From Aequorivita vladivostokensis (lineage in GTDB: Bacteria; Bacteroidota; Bacteroidia; Flavobacteriales; Flavobacteriaceae), in NCBI RefSeq assembly GCF_000952855.1, contig NZ_JSVU01000008.1, positions 62,001 to 126,000 on the forward strand: a stretch of DNA of 64,000 nucleotides, read 5' to 3'. Under the pieces are notes generated by a model. The model made no database searches and had not been told where the DNA came from. It saw nothing but the letters and a program-made list of their open reading frames with translations. Below, piece by piece: positions 8,352-17,308 of the stretch. Position 1 is the first letter of the stretch. Each line of letters begins with the position of its first letter. The position numbers were made by a program, and so were the translations under genes.

Positions 8352-9197
8352 CTACTGATTCTTCACCGGATGCAAATACAAAACCTGCCCAATGGACAAA
8401 TCATTGCTTTTTAAACCATTGTATTTTTTTAAGGTTTCCACCGTAAGATTGAACCGTCGCGAAATGCTATAAAGCGTATCTCCGGCCTGCACTGAATATG
8501 TACCGATCTTGGACTCGTCCGGGTCCACGCTGCTGACCCTTTTCCCCAGCACGGCATCGTCATAAGCGGTGAGGTTATACCTTTCAATAATGCCTATAAG
8601 CTTGTCGGGGTATTTGGGATCCGTGGCATAACCCGCTTTTCGCAAGCCCTTTGCCCACCCTTTATAGTCATCTTTTCTTAGTTTGAATAAATCCTGATAG
8701 CGGCTGCGCTGCGTTAAAAAGAGGGAATGGTCCCTATAGGAATATTTGGGGTCGTTGTATTTTCTGAAACACTCGCCCCGTTCGTCATCGTCGTGATATA
8801 CGCGATCGCCCTCCCATCCCGTATGGCACTTAATCCCGAAGTGATTGTTGGCTTTCATCGTAAGTTCGCCCGCTCCGGCACCGCTTTCCAAAATGCCCTG
8901 CGCCAAGGTGATACTTGCTGGAATTCCGTACTGTAGCATTTCTTCCTTGGCAATTTCGGCATACTCATTTATATAATTGGCCACGCGCTCGCTGTAGGGA
9001 ATGTTTACGGGCACTACCACCACTTTGGGTTCCTCGGCCTTTGTGTCTTTCTCCTCAACAGTCTGGTTTACCCTGACCACGCGTTCGGTTTTATGTTTTT
9101 TACGGTATTTGGTCGCAGTTTTTTTTGATTTGCAACTGCTAAAACAAAGAATACTTGCAAGAAGAAGGATCGTAATTCTGCCAATCATGTTATTCAA
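8352..9197 (-). CDS. Glucosaminidase-LysM lipoprotein
   Basis: A lipobox (CFSSC) near residue 22 anchors the protein in the envelope. A Lys/Arg/Glu-rich linker leads to a FlgJ/LytD-type N-acetylglucosaminidase domain at about residues 75-215, with the catalytic glutamate in TLAQGILESGAGAGEL and the conserved NHFGIKC. A single LysM domain, which binds peptidoglycan glycan strands, fills the C-terminus (YSVQAGDTLYSISRRFNL). It should cut the glycan backbone of peptidoglycan in the periplasm. Its first 8 bp overlap the end of the upstream PLP enzyme gene, so the two are probably translationally coupled. Confidence 0.93.
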   Translation of the reverse strand: MNNMIGRITILLLASILCFSSCKSKKTATKYRKKHKTERVVRVNQTVEEKDTKAEEPKVVVVPVNIPYSERVANYINEYAEIAKEEMLQYGIPASITLAQGILESGAGAGELTMKANNHFGIKCHTGWEGDRVYHDDDERGECFRKYNDPKYSYRDHSLFLTQRSRYQDLFKLRKDDYKGWAKGLRKAGYATDPKYPDKLIGIIERYNLTAYDDAVLGKRVSSVDPDESKIGTYSVQAGDTLYSISRRFNLTVETLKKYNGLKSNDLSIGQVLYLHPVKNQ

Positions 9198-10113
9198 TTA
9201 TAGGAAGGTTTTTCTTTTTCAATTTCTGGTTCATTCCCCGAATGCCCTGCAAGCCTCCGGTATGGATCGCAAAAATACGGCTATTTTCCCTGAAATGCCC
9301 CTTTTTTAGCAGATCCATGATTCCGAACATCATCTTTCCCGTATAGATAGGGTCCAGCGGGATATTCGTTTTTTCTTTGAACTCATTAATAAAACGCACC
9401 AATTCGATATCTATTTTTCCATAGCCGCCAAAACAATAGGCATCCGTAATACTATAATTTCTTTTGGAAGTGTATTTTTCAATTTCAGCTGTCTGAAAAC
9501 TTCCTTTTAAGGCCGAAAACCCCAAAACTTGTTGGCTTTCACTTGAAGCTTTCACCAATCCGGCCATCGTACCCCCCGTGCCCACAGGAACACAGATATA
9601 GTCAAAGGAAATATCCGTTTCGCTTAAAATTTCCTCGCATCCTTTTACGGCTAAAGCATTGGTGCCACCTTCGGGAAGTAGGTAAAAATTTCCAAATTGG
9701 TGTCGTAAGTTATTTATGAATTGTTCCTCTTCCTTCTGTCTATAATCCTCCCGGGAAACAAAACACAGCTCCATTCCATAATCTCTGGCAAAGGAAAGTG
9801 TAGGGTTATCGACTATTTTACCTGACAGTTCCTCCCCGCGGATAATCCCAATGGTTTTAAAATGCAATTCCTTTCCCGCGGCCGCAACTGCCGCAATATG
9901 GTTTGAAAAAGCTCCCCCAAAGGTTAATAGGGTGTTGTGATCCTGCTCACGGGCCACTTCTAGGTTGTATTTCAGTTTTCGGAATTTGTTGCCCGAAACA
10001 TACGGGTGGATTAAATCTTCACGTTTTACATATAGCTCACATCCCCTAATCTCAAAAAGGGAGCAGTCTATTTCGACCACGGAGGGATTCCCAAAAGTTA
10101 ATTGCGCATCCAT
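9190..10113 (-). CDS. PLP-dependent deaminase/desulfhydrase (ACC deaminase/D-cysteine desulfhydrase family)
   Basis: This fold-type II PLP enzyme has the family lysine in KREDLIHPYVSGNKFRKLKY (Lys43) and the serine-bearing motif GGAFSNHIAAVAAAG near residue 65. The cofactor phosphate loop is GTGGTMAGL near residue 180. Relatives act as 1-aminocyclopropane-1-carboxylate deaminases or D-cysteine desulfhydrases. Most bacterial genes called ACC deaminase by homology are in fact D-cysteine desulfhydrases, so the substrate is left open. At 307 residues it is slightly shorter than typical. It overlaps the glucosaminidase gene by 8 bp. Confidence 0.88.
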   Translation of the reverse strand: MDAQLTFGNPSVVEIDCSLFEIRGCELYVKREDLIHPYVSGNKFRKLKYNLEVAREQDHNTLLTFGGAFSNHIAAVAAAGKELHFKTIGIIRGEELSGKIVDNPTLSFARDYGMELCFVSREDYRQKEEEQFINNLRHQFGNFYLLPEGGTNALAVKGCEEILSETDISFDYICVPVGTGGTMAGLVKASSESQQVLGFSALKGSFQTAEIEKYTSKRNYSITDAYCFGGYGKIDIELVRFINEFKEKTNIPLDPIYTGKMMFGIMDLLKKGHFRENSRIFAIHTGGLQGIRGMNQKLKKKNLPIIE

Positions 10114-10331
10114 ATGGTCAAAGATACAGGTTGGAACAGCAATAACTAATCCTGTTCTTGTATCTCTTACAAAATTCCTTCAAAATATTCCTACCAAAAA
10201 AACAAATAAGTAGGAAACAACTGATAATTAATAAGTTATTTCTTAAATTTTTTAACTTTTATCCTGAAAAATTTGCACTTTATCGAAATTATGTCATATT
10301 ATTGTACCAATATTTTCAACAACCCCAAATC

Positions 10332-11126
10332 ATGAAAATAAAAACACCTACGCTGTGGTCGGCTTTTGCGACCGCTCTTTTCTTGGCTCATAGCCTTTCC
10401 TACGCTCAAGTGGGGATAAATACTACCACACCCCACGGCATTCTTGACGTACACGGAAATAACCAAGGGCTTGTTCTTCCACGAATTGCCCTCACTTCTA
10501 AAACGGTTGCCGCTCCAGTTCTGAATCCACAAGGTGGCAGTATTGTTCCTGGCACCGTCATCTACAATACTGCCACAACTACTGGCACTAATGCTGTATT
10601 TCCCGGCATCTACGTGTGGACAGGTACGGAGTGGCAGAATAAATTCACAAAAAAGCAAACTCAAATTTATAAACAAACTAATTTTTTTCAACCGGCATCA
10701 AATGGAGGAGTCCAGAATGTGCCAGGCATGAGCCAAACTTTTACCCCTAAATACAGTGGACCATATAAAATGGAAGTAAGTGTTAATTTTGGTGGCGGGT
10801 ATGTGGCCGATGCATCTCCGCAAATGGACATAGCCGCACAAATGGGCGATTTTGTTTTTACCATTAGTGGCACCCCCCCCATCACAATCCCTGCAAAAAC
10901 AAATTGCACCCTCATGGGAACTCGATATTATGCCATTTGGCAACAAACTTTTATTATAGAATATATTAATCTGAATGCAAACACTCCTTATCCGTTCAAT
11001 TTAACCTTCGATATGGCACCCGCACCGGGTTTTGATAATAGTGGAAACTCTGGTAATGGTCTGGGATATATTGGCATTCCCGACCACGTGCCCTGTTCAG
11101 TCGAATTTACTTATATAGGAAACTAA
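10332..11126 (+). CDS. Secreted paralogue 1 of a tandem trio, 264 aa
   Basis: I chose ATG 10332 because it gives a signal peptide (KIKTPTLWSAFATALFLAHS, ending at YAQ); the frame is open further upstream. After it comes the segment VGINTTTPHGILDVHG and a block ending GIYVWTGTEW, a layout common in flavobacterial secreted proteins and resembling tail-fibre N-termini. The C-terminal half (FTPKYSGPYKMEVSVNFGGG onward) looks beta-rich and could be a C1q/TNF-like jelly roll, which is an inference. No T9SS sorting domain is seen. The next gene starts 12 bp later, so this opens a four-gene operon. Confidence 0.85.
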   Translation: MKIKTPTLWSAFATALFLAHSLSYAQVGINTTTPHGILDVHGNNQGLVLPRIALTSKTVAAPVLNPQGGSIVPGTVIYNTATTTGTNAVFPGIYVWTGTEWQNKFTKKQTQIYKQTNFFQPASNGGVQNVPGMSQTFTPKYSGPYKMEVSVNFGGGYVADASPQMDIAAQMGDFVFTISGTPPITIPAKTNCTLMGTRYYAIWQQTFIIEYINLNANTPYPFNLTFDMAPAPGFDNSGNSGNGLGYIGIPDHVPCSVEFTYIGN

Positions 11127-11138
11127 TTGATTTAAAGT

Positions 11139-11990
11139 ATGGATAGATATTACTTTTTATTTTATAAAAGCTTCTTTTTGCTTTTACTGACTCTCGGCTC
11201 TGCAAATGCGCAAATTGGTATTGGCACCACCACTCCCAAAGGCGCATTGGATATTGAAAGCACCCAATACGGGGTTGTGTATCCTAGCGTGGCGCTTACC
11301 GCAACTAATATAGTAGCTCCCGTGGTAAACCCAACTACAGATCCTTTGGAAGTAGGAACCACGGTATATAATACAAATACAACCAACAATGGATCTTTTG
11401 ATGTGGAGCCGGGCATTTACTCATGGGATGGTAGTGTATGGGTACGACATTATTATAAACGACAAGTGCAGGGTTTTAAGCAAACTGGTGTTTTGCGAAG
11501 TAAATCCAGCGGATCCTTTCAGATAGTTCCAGGATTTTCCATTACTAATCCTAAAACTTTTTTTGCTAAATACACGGGCCTATATAAAATTGATTTAAAA
11601 TTAAATTATGGCGGTGGCGCAATGATCGATAATGATGATGTAAATGTGGGCTTATTTGAAGGAAATTTTCGATTCACGTTTTCTGGTTCCACATCTTCAC
11701 CCTATATTATTCGCGCGAAATCCTATTCCACATTCAATCAGCATATTGGAACTGCAGGCACTCAATTTAATAATATCTCTGCTCAAGTCTATAAAACCAT
11801 TTATGTGAATTTAGTTGCGGGTACCGTATATACATTTTCATTGGAATTTGATCAATTTCCCGACCCTGATACCGATCTTACGGTAGGATACGTAAACAAT
11901 GGCAATAGCGGTGGAGGAAATGGTGATGGCAGGGGTTATGTGGGTCAGGATATTCCCTGTATCATAGAGTTTACATACTTAAAGGAATAA
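11139..11990 (+). CDS. Secreted paralogue 2 of a tandem trio, 283 aa
   Basis: The design is the same as its neighbours: a signal peptide ending at ANA, then QIGIGTTTPKGALDIES, a conserved block with VYPSVALTATNIVAPVVNP, and GIYSWDGSVW. The C-terminal half contains the shared TGLYKIDLKLNYGGG and ends in IPCIIEFTYLKE, matching the IGIPDHVPCSVEFTYIGN end of the first copy. The three genes differ enough that the duplication is not recent. Ligand and function are unknown. Spacing to the flanking genes is 12 and 16 bp. Confidence 0.85.
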   Translation: MDRYYFLFYKSFFLLLLTLGSANAQIGIGTTTPKGALDIESTQYGVVYPSVALTATNIVAPVVNPTTDPLEVGTTVYNTNTTNNGSFDVEPGIYSWDGSVWVRHYYKRQVQGFKQTGVLRSKSSGSFQIVPGFSITNPKTFFAKYTGLYKIDLKLNYGGGAMIDNDDVNVGLFEGNFRFTFSGSTSSPYIIRAKSYSTFNQHIGTAGTQFNNISAQVYKTIYVNLVAGTVYTFSLEFDQFPDPDTDLTVGYVNNGNSGGGNGDGRGYVGQDIPCIIEFTYLKE

Positions 11991-12006
11991 TAATAAAAAT
12001 TTATTT

Positions 12007-12828
12007 ATGAAACGCATCAAAAAAATAGGAATAAACTTAATATTTTTCCTTGCTTGGTCCTGGGGCAGTGCACAAATAGGTATTGGCACCGTGTCACCCA
12101 AAGGAATGTTAGATTTACAGAACAACAAATCCATGGGTCTGGTATTTCCTAAAGCTGCTTTAACAAGTACGAGCACGGCCGCTCCAGTGGTAAATCCAAA
12201 TGGAGGAAACTTGGTAGCTGGGACTGCTATTTTTAACACCAACACTATTAATGATGTTTCGCCTGGTATATACGTGTGGGAGGGAACAAGATGGATACCT
12301 CAATACATGCGAGAGGATTATAAAATTTATGAACAAACACCATTACAACAAAGAATAGCACTCGGAAGCCTAGAATATAACGGACCAAGTTCAAATTGGG
12401 TGTATATAAATAATTTTGCTCCTGGAAATAATAGTTTTACCCCCATTTACAGCGGCACTTATAAGATCAAAGTGAATCAACAACTGGGCGCAGGCAAAAT
12501 TAAACTTCCCGTGGATTCAAACAAAATTATGATGGCAACGCAGGAAGGTCTGTTTCGGTTTAACTTTAATGGAACCAATTATTTGACCTACTCCCACTCC
12601 TATTCCATGTATAACGCCGCCACGAATAACGGCACTTTCTACGAACAATTCCCGCATGACACCCAACTTACTCTTTATCTTAATCTAACTGCCGGGGTAT
12701 CCTATCCCTTCACTTTGGAATTTGATATGGTCGTAGGCGAGGAGTTTGACGATCCCCAAGCCGGTCCCGGAATGGGGTATGTAGGAGTCGATAAACCCTG
12801 TACCGTTGAATTTACCTTTTTGGAATAA
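12007..12828 (+). CDS. Secreted paralogue 3 of a tandem trio, 273 aa
   Basis: A signal peptide ends at GSAQ, followed by IGIGTVSPKGMLDLQNNKSM and the shared GLVFPKAALTSTSTAAPVVN block. The C-terminal domain again contains YSGTYKIKVNQQLGAGK and closes with the VDKPCTVEFTFLE ending typical of the trio. The single conserved Cys before the final strand is present in all three paralogues. The gene lies 36 bp before the large choice-of-anchor protein gene. A role as an exported adhesin or complex subunit is possible but not supported by a known domain. Confidence 0.85.
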   Translation: MKRIKKIGINLIFFLAWSWGSAQIGIGTVSPKGMLDLQNNKSMGLVFPKAALTSTSTAAPVVNPNGGNLVAGTAIFNTNTINDVSPGIYVWEGTRWIPQYMREDYKIYEQTPLQQRIALGSLEYNGPSSNWVYINNFAPGNNSFTPIYSGTYKIKVNQQLGAGKIKLPVDSNKIMMATQEGLFRFNFNGTNYLTYSHSYSMYNAATNNGTFYEQFPHDTQLTLYLNLTAGVSYPFTLEFDMVVGEEFDDPQAGPGMGYVGVDKPCTVEFTFLE

Positions 12829-12864
12829 ACTCCAACTTAAATCCATCCAACTAATAATCTCATT

Positions 12865-15800
12865 ATGAAAAAAATCCTATTTCTTACTGTTCTGATGAAC
12901 GCTGCTTTAATTATAGCTCAAACTCCTTGTAATAATGGATTTGTTAACATTGGTGGAACAAATTATCCCTGTGATGGGCTAAACCTCCAATCATTCATAT
13001 CACTTTCATCGATGAATGCCACTAGTGGAAATGATTCTTGGGGATGGACAGATCCTCAAACCGGTAAGGAATATGCGTTGATGGGGGTGAATAATGGCAC
13101 TGTCTTCATTGACATCTCGAATCCAACCAATCCAAAAAACTTAGGGAAATTGAAATCTCACAACAATTCAAGCAGCGCGTGGCGAGATATTAAAACTTAT
13201 AACAACCATGCCTTCATAGTAAGCGAGGCTTCGGGTCACGGTATGCAAGTTTTTGATCTTACCCGTTTAAGAGGATTAGGCGCTAACGCAAGTCGCACTT
13301 TTACGGTAGATGCACATTATGGAGACTTCGGAAAATCTCACAATATTGTCATAAATGAAAACACCGGCTATGCTTATATTGTGGGGGCTAGTATCTTTAG
13401 TGGCGGACCACATTTTATTAACATCCAGAATCCCTCAAACCCTACCAATGCGGGAGGATATTCAGGAGATGGCTATACGCATGATGCCCAAGTAATAACA
13501 TATAACGGCCCCGATCCTGATTACCAAGGAAGGGAAATTCTTATTGGAAGCAACGAAACAAAAGTGGTTATATTGGATATTACCAACAAAAACAATCCTG
13601 TTAAAATCTCTTCTCTTTCTTATGCCGACTTTAGTTATACTCACCAAGGATGGTTTACGGAGGATAAACGATATTTTATTTTAGGGGATGAACACGATGA
13701 AATGAGTGAGGGTTTTAATACCAGAACTTTAATATTTGATTTTACTGATCTAGACGCCCCCACCTTAAAATCTACCTACTATGGTCCAACTTCGGCAATC
13801 GATCACAACGGCTACGTCCGAAAAAACCGATTTTATCTTGCTAATTATGAAGCTGGTATTAGAATTATAAAAATTTCGGATATCGCAAATGGCAATATGA
13901 CTGAAATTAATTCCTTTGATACATATCCGGCGGCCAACAGTGCTAATTTTCACGGAGCTTGGAATATTTATCCTTATTTCGAGAGTGGAAATCTATTGGT
14001 AAGTGATTATACGCGAGGATTTTTTCTATTAAAAGATCCAAACTATGACAATACAGATCCCATTGCTTTATGTAAAAATATTACCGCTACATTAACAAGC
14101 TCTGGCTCTGTAACAATTACCGCTAATATGTTAGACAACGGGTCAACCGATAATAAGGGTATTGTTAAAAAAACAATTAGTAAGAATATATTTACTTGCA
14201 ACGACCTAGGACCCAACCTCGTTGAATTCACCGTAGAAGACGATTATGGGAATACATCCACCTGTACAGCAACCGTTACTGTAGTAGCCCCAACCACCCG
14301 CTACATTAGTGGCGCTTGGAATAATGGCATTCCGGGCCCCGGTTCCAATGCCCGTATAAGTCAGAATTACAATACTGCTACAAAAGGCAGCATAGAAGCC
14401 TGCACCTGTGAAGTGGATGCCAATAAAACGCTCACCGTGGCCGCAGACGACTATATCAACGTTACCAAAAATATTACCGTAAATGGTAACCTAATTGTTG
14501 AACATCAGGGCAACGTAGTTCAAACGGCCAGTAACGCCGTGGTTAACAACAATGGTGTAATCAATGTAAATTACACCACCCCATTTATGCTTCCCCGCGT
14601 GTTTTTGGTGATGGGAAGTCCAATGACCCTGGAAACTCGACAGAACGCCTTTGCAAATTCCTACCAGTTCCTAAACCATATAACGGAAAATTTCGTCCCC
14701 AATCCAGATGTGCAAAACCAATTTCCCGGAGCGGAAAACTTTGCCGACGATAATCGTGATGACTGGGCCAATTACTCTGGGGCAATTGTTCCCGGAACCG
14801 GATATATCTCCCGTCCACAATTGAACGGTAACGATGGCAACAGAACGTATGACATGACCTTCGAGCAGGGCACTCTAAATTCTGGCGACATCAATTTTAC
14901 AGTCAAATACAATGGTAGCAGAAATAGCAGTCCAAACGTTTTGGCAAATCCCTATCCATCTGCTATTAGAGCCGTGGATTTTATAAATGCCAATTCAATG
15001 GTAAACGAAGTCTACTTTTGGAATCCAAATACTCCCCCAAGCTCATCCCTACCCGGCGCCTACTCAATGAATTTTAGTATGGAGGACATTTCTATGTATA
15101 ACCTCTCGGGCGGTACCTACGCGCCTTCAGACCCCACGCAGACCCCTCCCAGCGGCTACATCTCCACTGGCCAGGGTTTCGGGATCAAAGCAACTGCCGC
15201 TGGCGTGGCCACCTTTAATAATAGCATGCGCGTTATTGGAAATAACAACACAGCCCCAAGACCAACCCAGGACGGGCTGGACCGTATTTGGATAAGTGTG
15301 CAAAATACAGAGTACAATATGGGCAACAACACCCTGATAGCCTTCTCTCCTTACGCCACTAACGGCCTGGATCTGGGCTATGACAGTAGAAGATTGGCCA
15401 CGGTGCTCTCCCTCTATACACACTTGGAAGATGGGTCTGAAGAATTAGGCATACAGAGTCGTGAAACCTTTGAGGACGGGGCAAAAGTTCTTATGGGCTT
15501 CTCTTCCCTTTTGGACGAATACTTAGAATACTCTATATCGATAAAGGATTTCGAGGGAGCGAGCCTGGAAAACGCGACGGTTTTCTTAATAGATAACGCC
15601 CTGAATATTCGAACAAACCTTTCAGAACAAGACTATACTTTTAGAACAGAGAAGGGCACTTTTGATCAACGCTTTACGCTTCAGTTTAAGAGTAACGATA
15701 TTTTGGGGGAAGAAACCGCTGGCCTTGATAATGTATCGGTATATCCAAACCCTACTACCAATATTCTCAATATTGTGTCTCCCGATGCCAAGGTGAACAT

Positions 15801-15960
15801 TCTTGAAATATTCGACCTGAGTGGAAGAAGCCTTCGGAAAATAGATCTTTCCACTTCTACCCACTACCAGGTTGACCTTAGCAATCTGCAAAACGCAGTT
15901 TACTTGATTAAGATTGACACAGAAAAAGGTGCCGTTACAAAACAAATAATTAAACAATAA
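12865..15960 (+). CDS. Choice-of-anchor B family protein with T9SS sorting domain, 1031 aa
   Basis: The signal peptide ends near IIAQ. Residues 40-390 form a beta-propeller of the choice-of-anchor B/LVIVD type (GKEYALMGVNNGTVFIDISN; HGMQVFDLTRLRGL; THDAQVITYNGPD). An Ig/HYR-like segment follows near 400-475 (VEFTVEDDYGNTSTCTATVT), then a long beta-rich region. A T9SS sorting domain starts around residue 950 (VSVYPNPTTNILNI) and ends in KQIIKQ. It should be delivered to the cell surface or medium by T9SS. It ends the four-gene operon of secreted proteins and is followed by a strong terminator. A surface adhesin role is plausible, not proven. Confidence 0.9.
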   Translation: MKKILFLTVLMNAALIIAQTPCNNGFVNIGGTNYPCDGLNLQSFISLSSMNATSGNDSWGWTDPQTGKEYALMGVNNGTVFIDISNPTNPKNLGKLKSHNNSSSAWRDIKTYNNHAFIVSEASGHGMQVFDLTRLRGLGANASRTFTVDAHYGDFGKSHNIVINENTGYAYIVGASIFSGGPHFINIQNPSNPTNAGGYSGDGYTHDAQVITYNGPDPDYQGREILIGSNETKVVILDITNKNNPVKISSLSYADFSYTHQGWFTEDKRYFILGDEHDEMSEGFNTRTLIFDFTDLDAPTLKSTYYGPTSAIDHNGYVRKNRFYLANYEAGIRIIKISDIANGNMTEINSFDTYPAANSANFHGAWNIYPYFESGNLLVSDYTRGFFLLKDPNYDNTDPIALCKNITATLTSSGSVTITANMLDNGSTDNKGIVKKTISKNIFTCNDLGPNLVEFTVEDDYGNTSTCTATVTVVAPTTRYISGAWNNGIPGPGSNARISQNYNTATKGSIEACTCEVDANKTLTVAADDYINVTKNITVNGNLIVEHQGNVVQTASNAVVNNNGVINVNYTTPFMLPRVFLVMGSPMTLETRQNAFANSYQFLNHITENFVPNPDVQNQFPGAENFADDNRDDWANYSGAIVPGTGYISRPQLNGNDGNRTYDMTFEQGTLNSGDINFTVKYNGSRNSSPNVLANPYPSAIRAVDFINANSMVNEVYFWNPNTPPSSSLPGAYSMNFSMEDISMYNLSGGTYAPSDPTQTPPSGYISTGQGFGIKATAAGVATFNNSMRVIGNNNTAPRPTQDGLDRIWISVQNTEYNMGNNTLIAFSPYATNGLDLGYDSRRLATVLSLYTHLEDGSEELGIQSRETFEDGAKVLMGFSSLLDEYLEYSISIKDFEGASLENATVFLIDNALNIRTNLSEQDYTFRTEKGTFDQRFTLQFKSNDILGEETAGLDNVSVYPNPTTNILNIVSPDAKVNILEIFDLSGRSLRKIDLSTSTHYQVDLSNLQNAVYLIKIDTEKGAVTKQIIKQ

Positions 15961-15988
15961 ATCCCCACAATCATTATTCACTTAACCT

Positions 15989-16019
15989 AAAAAAGACCGT
16001 CCCAAGACGGTCTTTTTTT
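15989..16019 (+). terminator. Terminator after the choice-of-anchor B gene
   Basis: AAGACCGTC pairs with GACGGTCTT around a CCAA loop, followed by a long T run. It begins 28 bp after the stop codon and closes the operon that starts at 10332. Confidence 0.93.
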
Positions 16020-16063
16020 ATACAGATCTTTTTGACCGATCTATGATGTCAAACGAATTATCC

Positions 16064-16183
16064 CTAATTGCATATATACTTTTCAATCATATACCGGGTA
16101 ATGGGTTTCAGGGTTTTTCCTGTCTGTGGGTGCAGTCCATGACTACTGAAATATTCCAGTTCCCCCCTCTCTATTTTTGCCAT
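16064..16183 (-). CDS. Possible small protein, 39 aa
   Basis: An ATG at 16183 on the minus strand opens a 39-residue frame beginning MAKIERGELEYFSSHGLHPQ and ending RYMIEKYICN. The composition is protein-like: charged, with an aromatic C-terminal helix. It sits between two intrinsic terminators (15989-16019 and 16203-16239), and no ribosome-binding site or promoter is obvious. It may be a real peptide gene transcribed from a short unit of its own, or chance. I do not recognise a family. Confidence 0.35.
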   Translation of the reverse strand: MAKIERGELEYFSSHGLHPQTGKTLKPITRYMIEKYICN

Positions 16184-16202
16184 AAGGCTATATGCCGTAG
16201 GT

Positions 16203-16239
16203 AAAAAACCTTTAGTCCCGCTTCGGTGGGACTTTTTTT
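16203..16239. terminator. Bidirectional terminator with UUCG tetraloop
   Basis: AGTCCCGC and GTGGGACT pair around TTCG, with an A run on one side and a T run on the other. On the minus strand it lies about 95 bp downstream of the 248-aa gene. Confidence 0.85.
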
Positions 16240-16334
16240 ATTGGAATAGACCTAGGACCGCTCAGATGAGTAATGTCCAGCCCTCGAATTTAAAGCAAGG
16301 GATAACTAAAACCCAATACAAGCACCTCACTTCC

Positions 16335-17081
16335 CTAAAACCCCAAAACCTCAACCCCCACCGCATTCGCGCTCTTAAAAAGATAATAGGTGCTGTCCAC
16401 TTCCTGATAAAATTTCAGGCCCAATACGGCTATCTGCATTCCAACGACCTCAGGATCCTCAACACTCAGCTCTAAAGAAGTTGCACTATGCATCTTGTCA
16501 ATATAAACGGGAGTACTGCTTCTTAATTTGTAGGTTAAGGTATCAAAATCAAAGTGCAGTAGCCCCAGGGTAAGTGCCAAATGCGTAGCACCGGCAGGAA
16601 AGCTTATATTTCTCACATCAAAATTTGTCATACTACACCTTCTACTCAGAAAATCATAATCAATGGACGCGCCCAGGACATCCATAACATTGCAGGCGGG
16701 CGTAAACATAAAACTGCGCAGAAGGTGGATCCCAAAAGAGGTTTCCAATCCCATGTCGACCTTTCTGTTGCCTCTAGTATTGTTGCAGTCCAAGGATTTT
16801 ATCTTCGTAAATAAAGTCATCATACGACCGTGCAGCGACCCATCCTTTCGAATACATAAAAAAGGCGCCAACGAAAGTTTAAAAACCCTTTTAACCTTAC
16901 TGCAATGGCCAAATTCATTTGCGTTTTCTCGGACACGGACCATAGTGGGCTTATTTTTATTGTCCATGCTATTAAATCCACCCCCGGCACTACGGGCTAA
17001 ATCTCCTCCCGTGGAGGTCGAATAAAAATTTACATCCCCTATCGTGCCTTTCAATCGAATAATACCTGTTTGTCGTGCCAT
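16335..17081 (-). CDS. Conserved hypothetical protein, 248 aa
   Basis: The N-terminus (MARQTGIIRLKGTIGDVNFY followed by a Ser/Gly-rich segment) resembles a family of unnamed flavobacterial proteins. There is no signal peptide or membrane segment, so it is probably cytoplasmic. The first 60 residues are basic; the rest mixes beta-type segments with six Cys residues, including CNN, ACN and RRC. I know no function for this family. Its upstream region holds six 11-bp direct repeats (17146-17211), suggesting dedicated transcriptional control. It does not share an operon with the 830-residue gene upstream, which lies 227 bp away across those repeats. Confidence 0.75.
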   Translation of the reverse strand: MARQTGIIRLKGTIGDVNFYSTSTGGDLARSAGGGFNSMDNKNKPTMVRVRENANEFGHCSKVKRVFKLSLAPFLCIRKDGSLHGRMMTLFTKIKSLDCNNTRGNRKVDMGLETSFGIHLLRSFMFTPACNVMDVLGASIDYDFLSRRCSMTNFDVRNISFPAGATHLALTLGLLHFDFDTLTYKLRSSTPVYIDKMHSATSLELSVEDPEVVGMQIAVLGLKFYQEVDSTYYLFKSANAVGVEVLGF

Positions 17082-17145
17082 ATACCTCAGTTTAATTTAT
17101 CTAAGATAATATGAAAAAAGGCCTATTTTACATTATGATAAAATA

Positions 17146-17211
17146 TTTAGCGTATATATAGTGTATATAAAGTATCTTTATAGCGTATGTATAGCGTGTC
17201 TATAGCGTATC
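17146..17211. promoter_or_regulatory. Six tandem 11-bp direct repeats (iteron-like)
   Basis: The units are TTTAGCGTATA, TATAGTGTATA, TAAAGTATCTT, TATAGCGTATG, TATAGCGTGTC and TATAGCGTATC, exactly 66 bp with consensus TATAGCGTATN. The 11-bp period places each copy on the same face of the DNA helix. They lie 65-130 bp upstream of the start of the 248-aa protein. A cooperative DNA-binding site is the simplest reading. Confidence 0.7.
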
Positions 17212-17308
17212 AAAATCTATGAAAAAAGGTAAATTCCTTTAGTTCGATACCATTAAAATATCGAGAAAACTGTATCATCTAATTAGAAAGGGAAATGATC
17301 AAAAGAAA

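Noticed and set aside
10332-12828. Prophage tail-fibre module
   Set aside because: The N-termini recall tail fibres, but all three proteins have signal peptides and there are no capsid, terminase or tail genes nearby.
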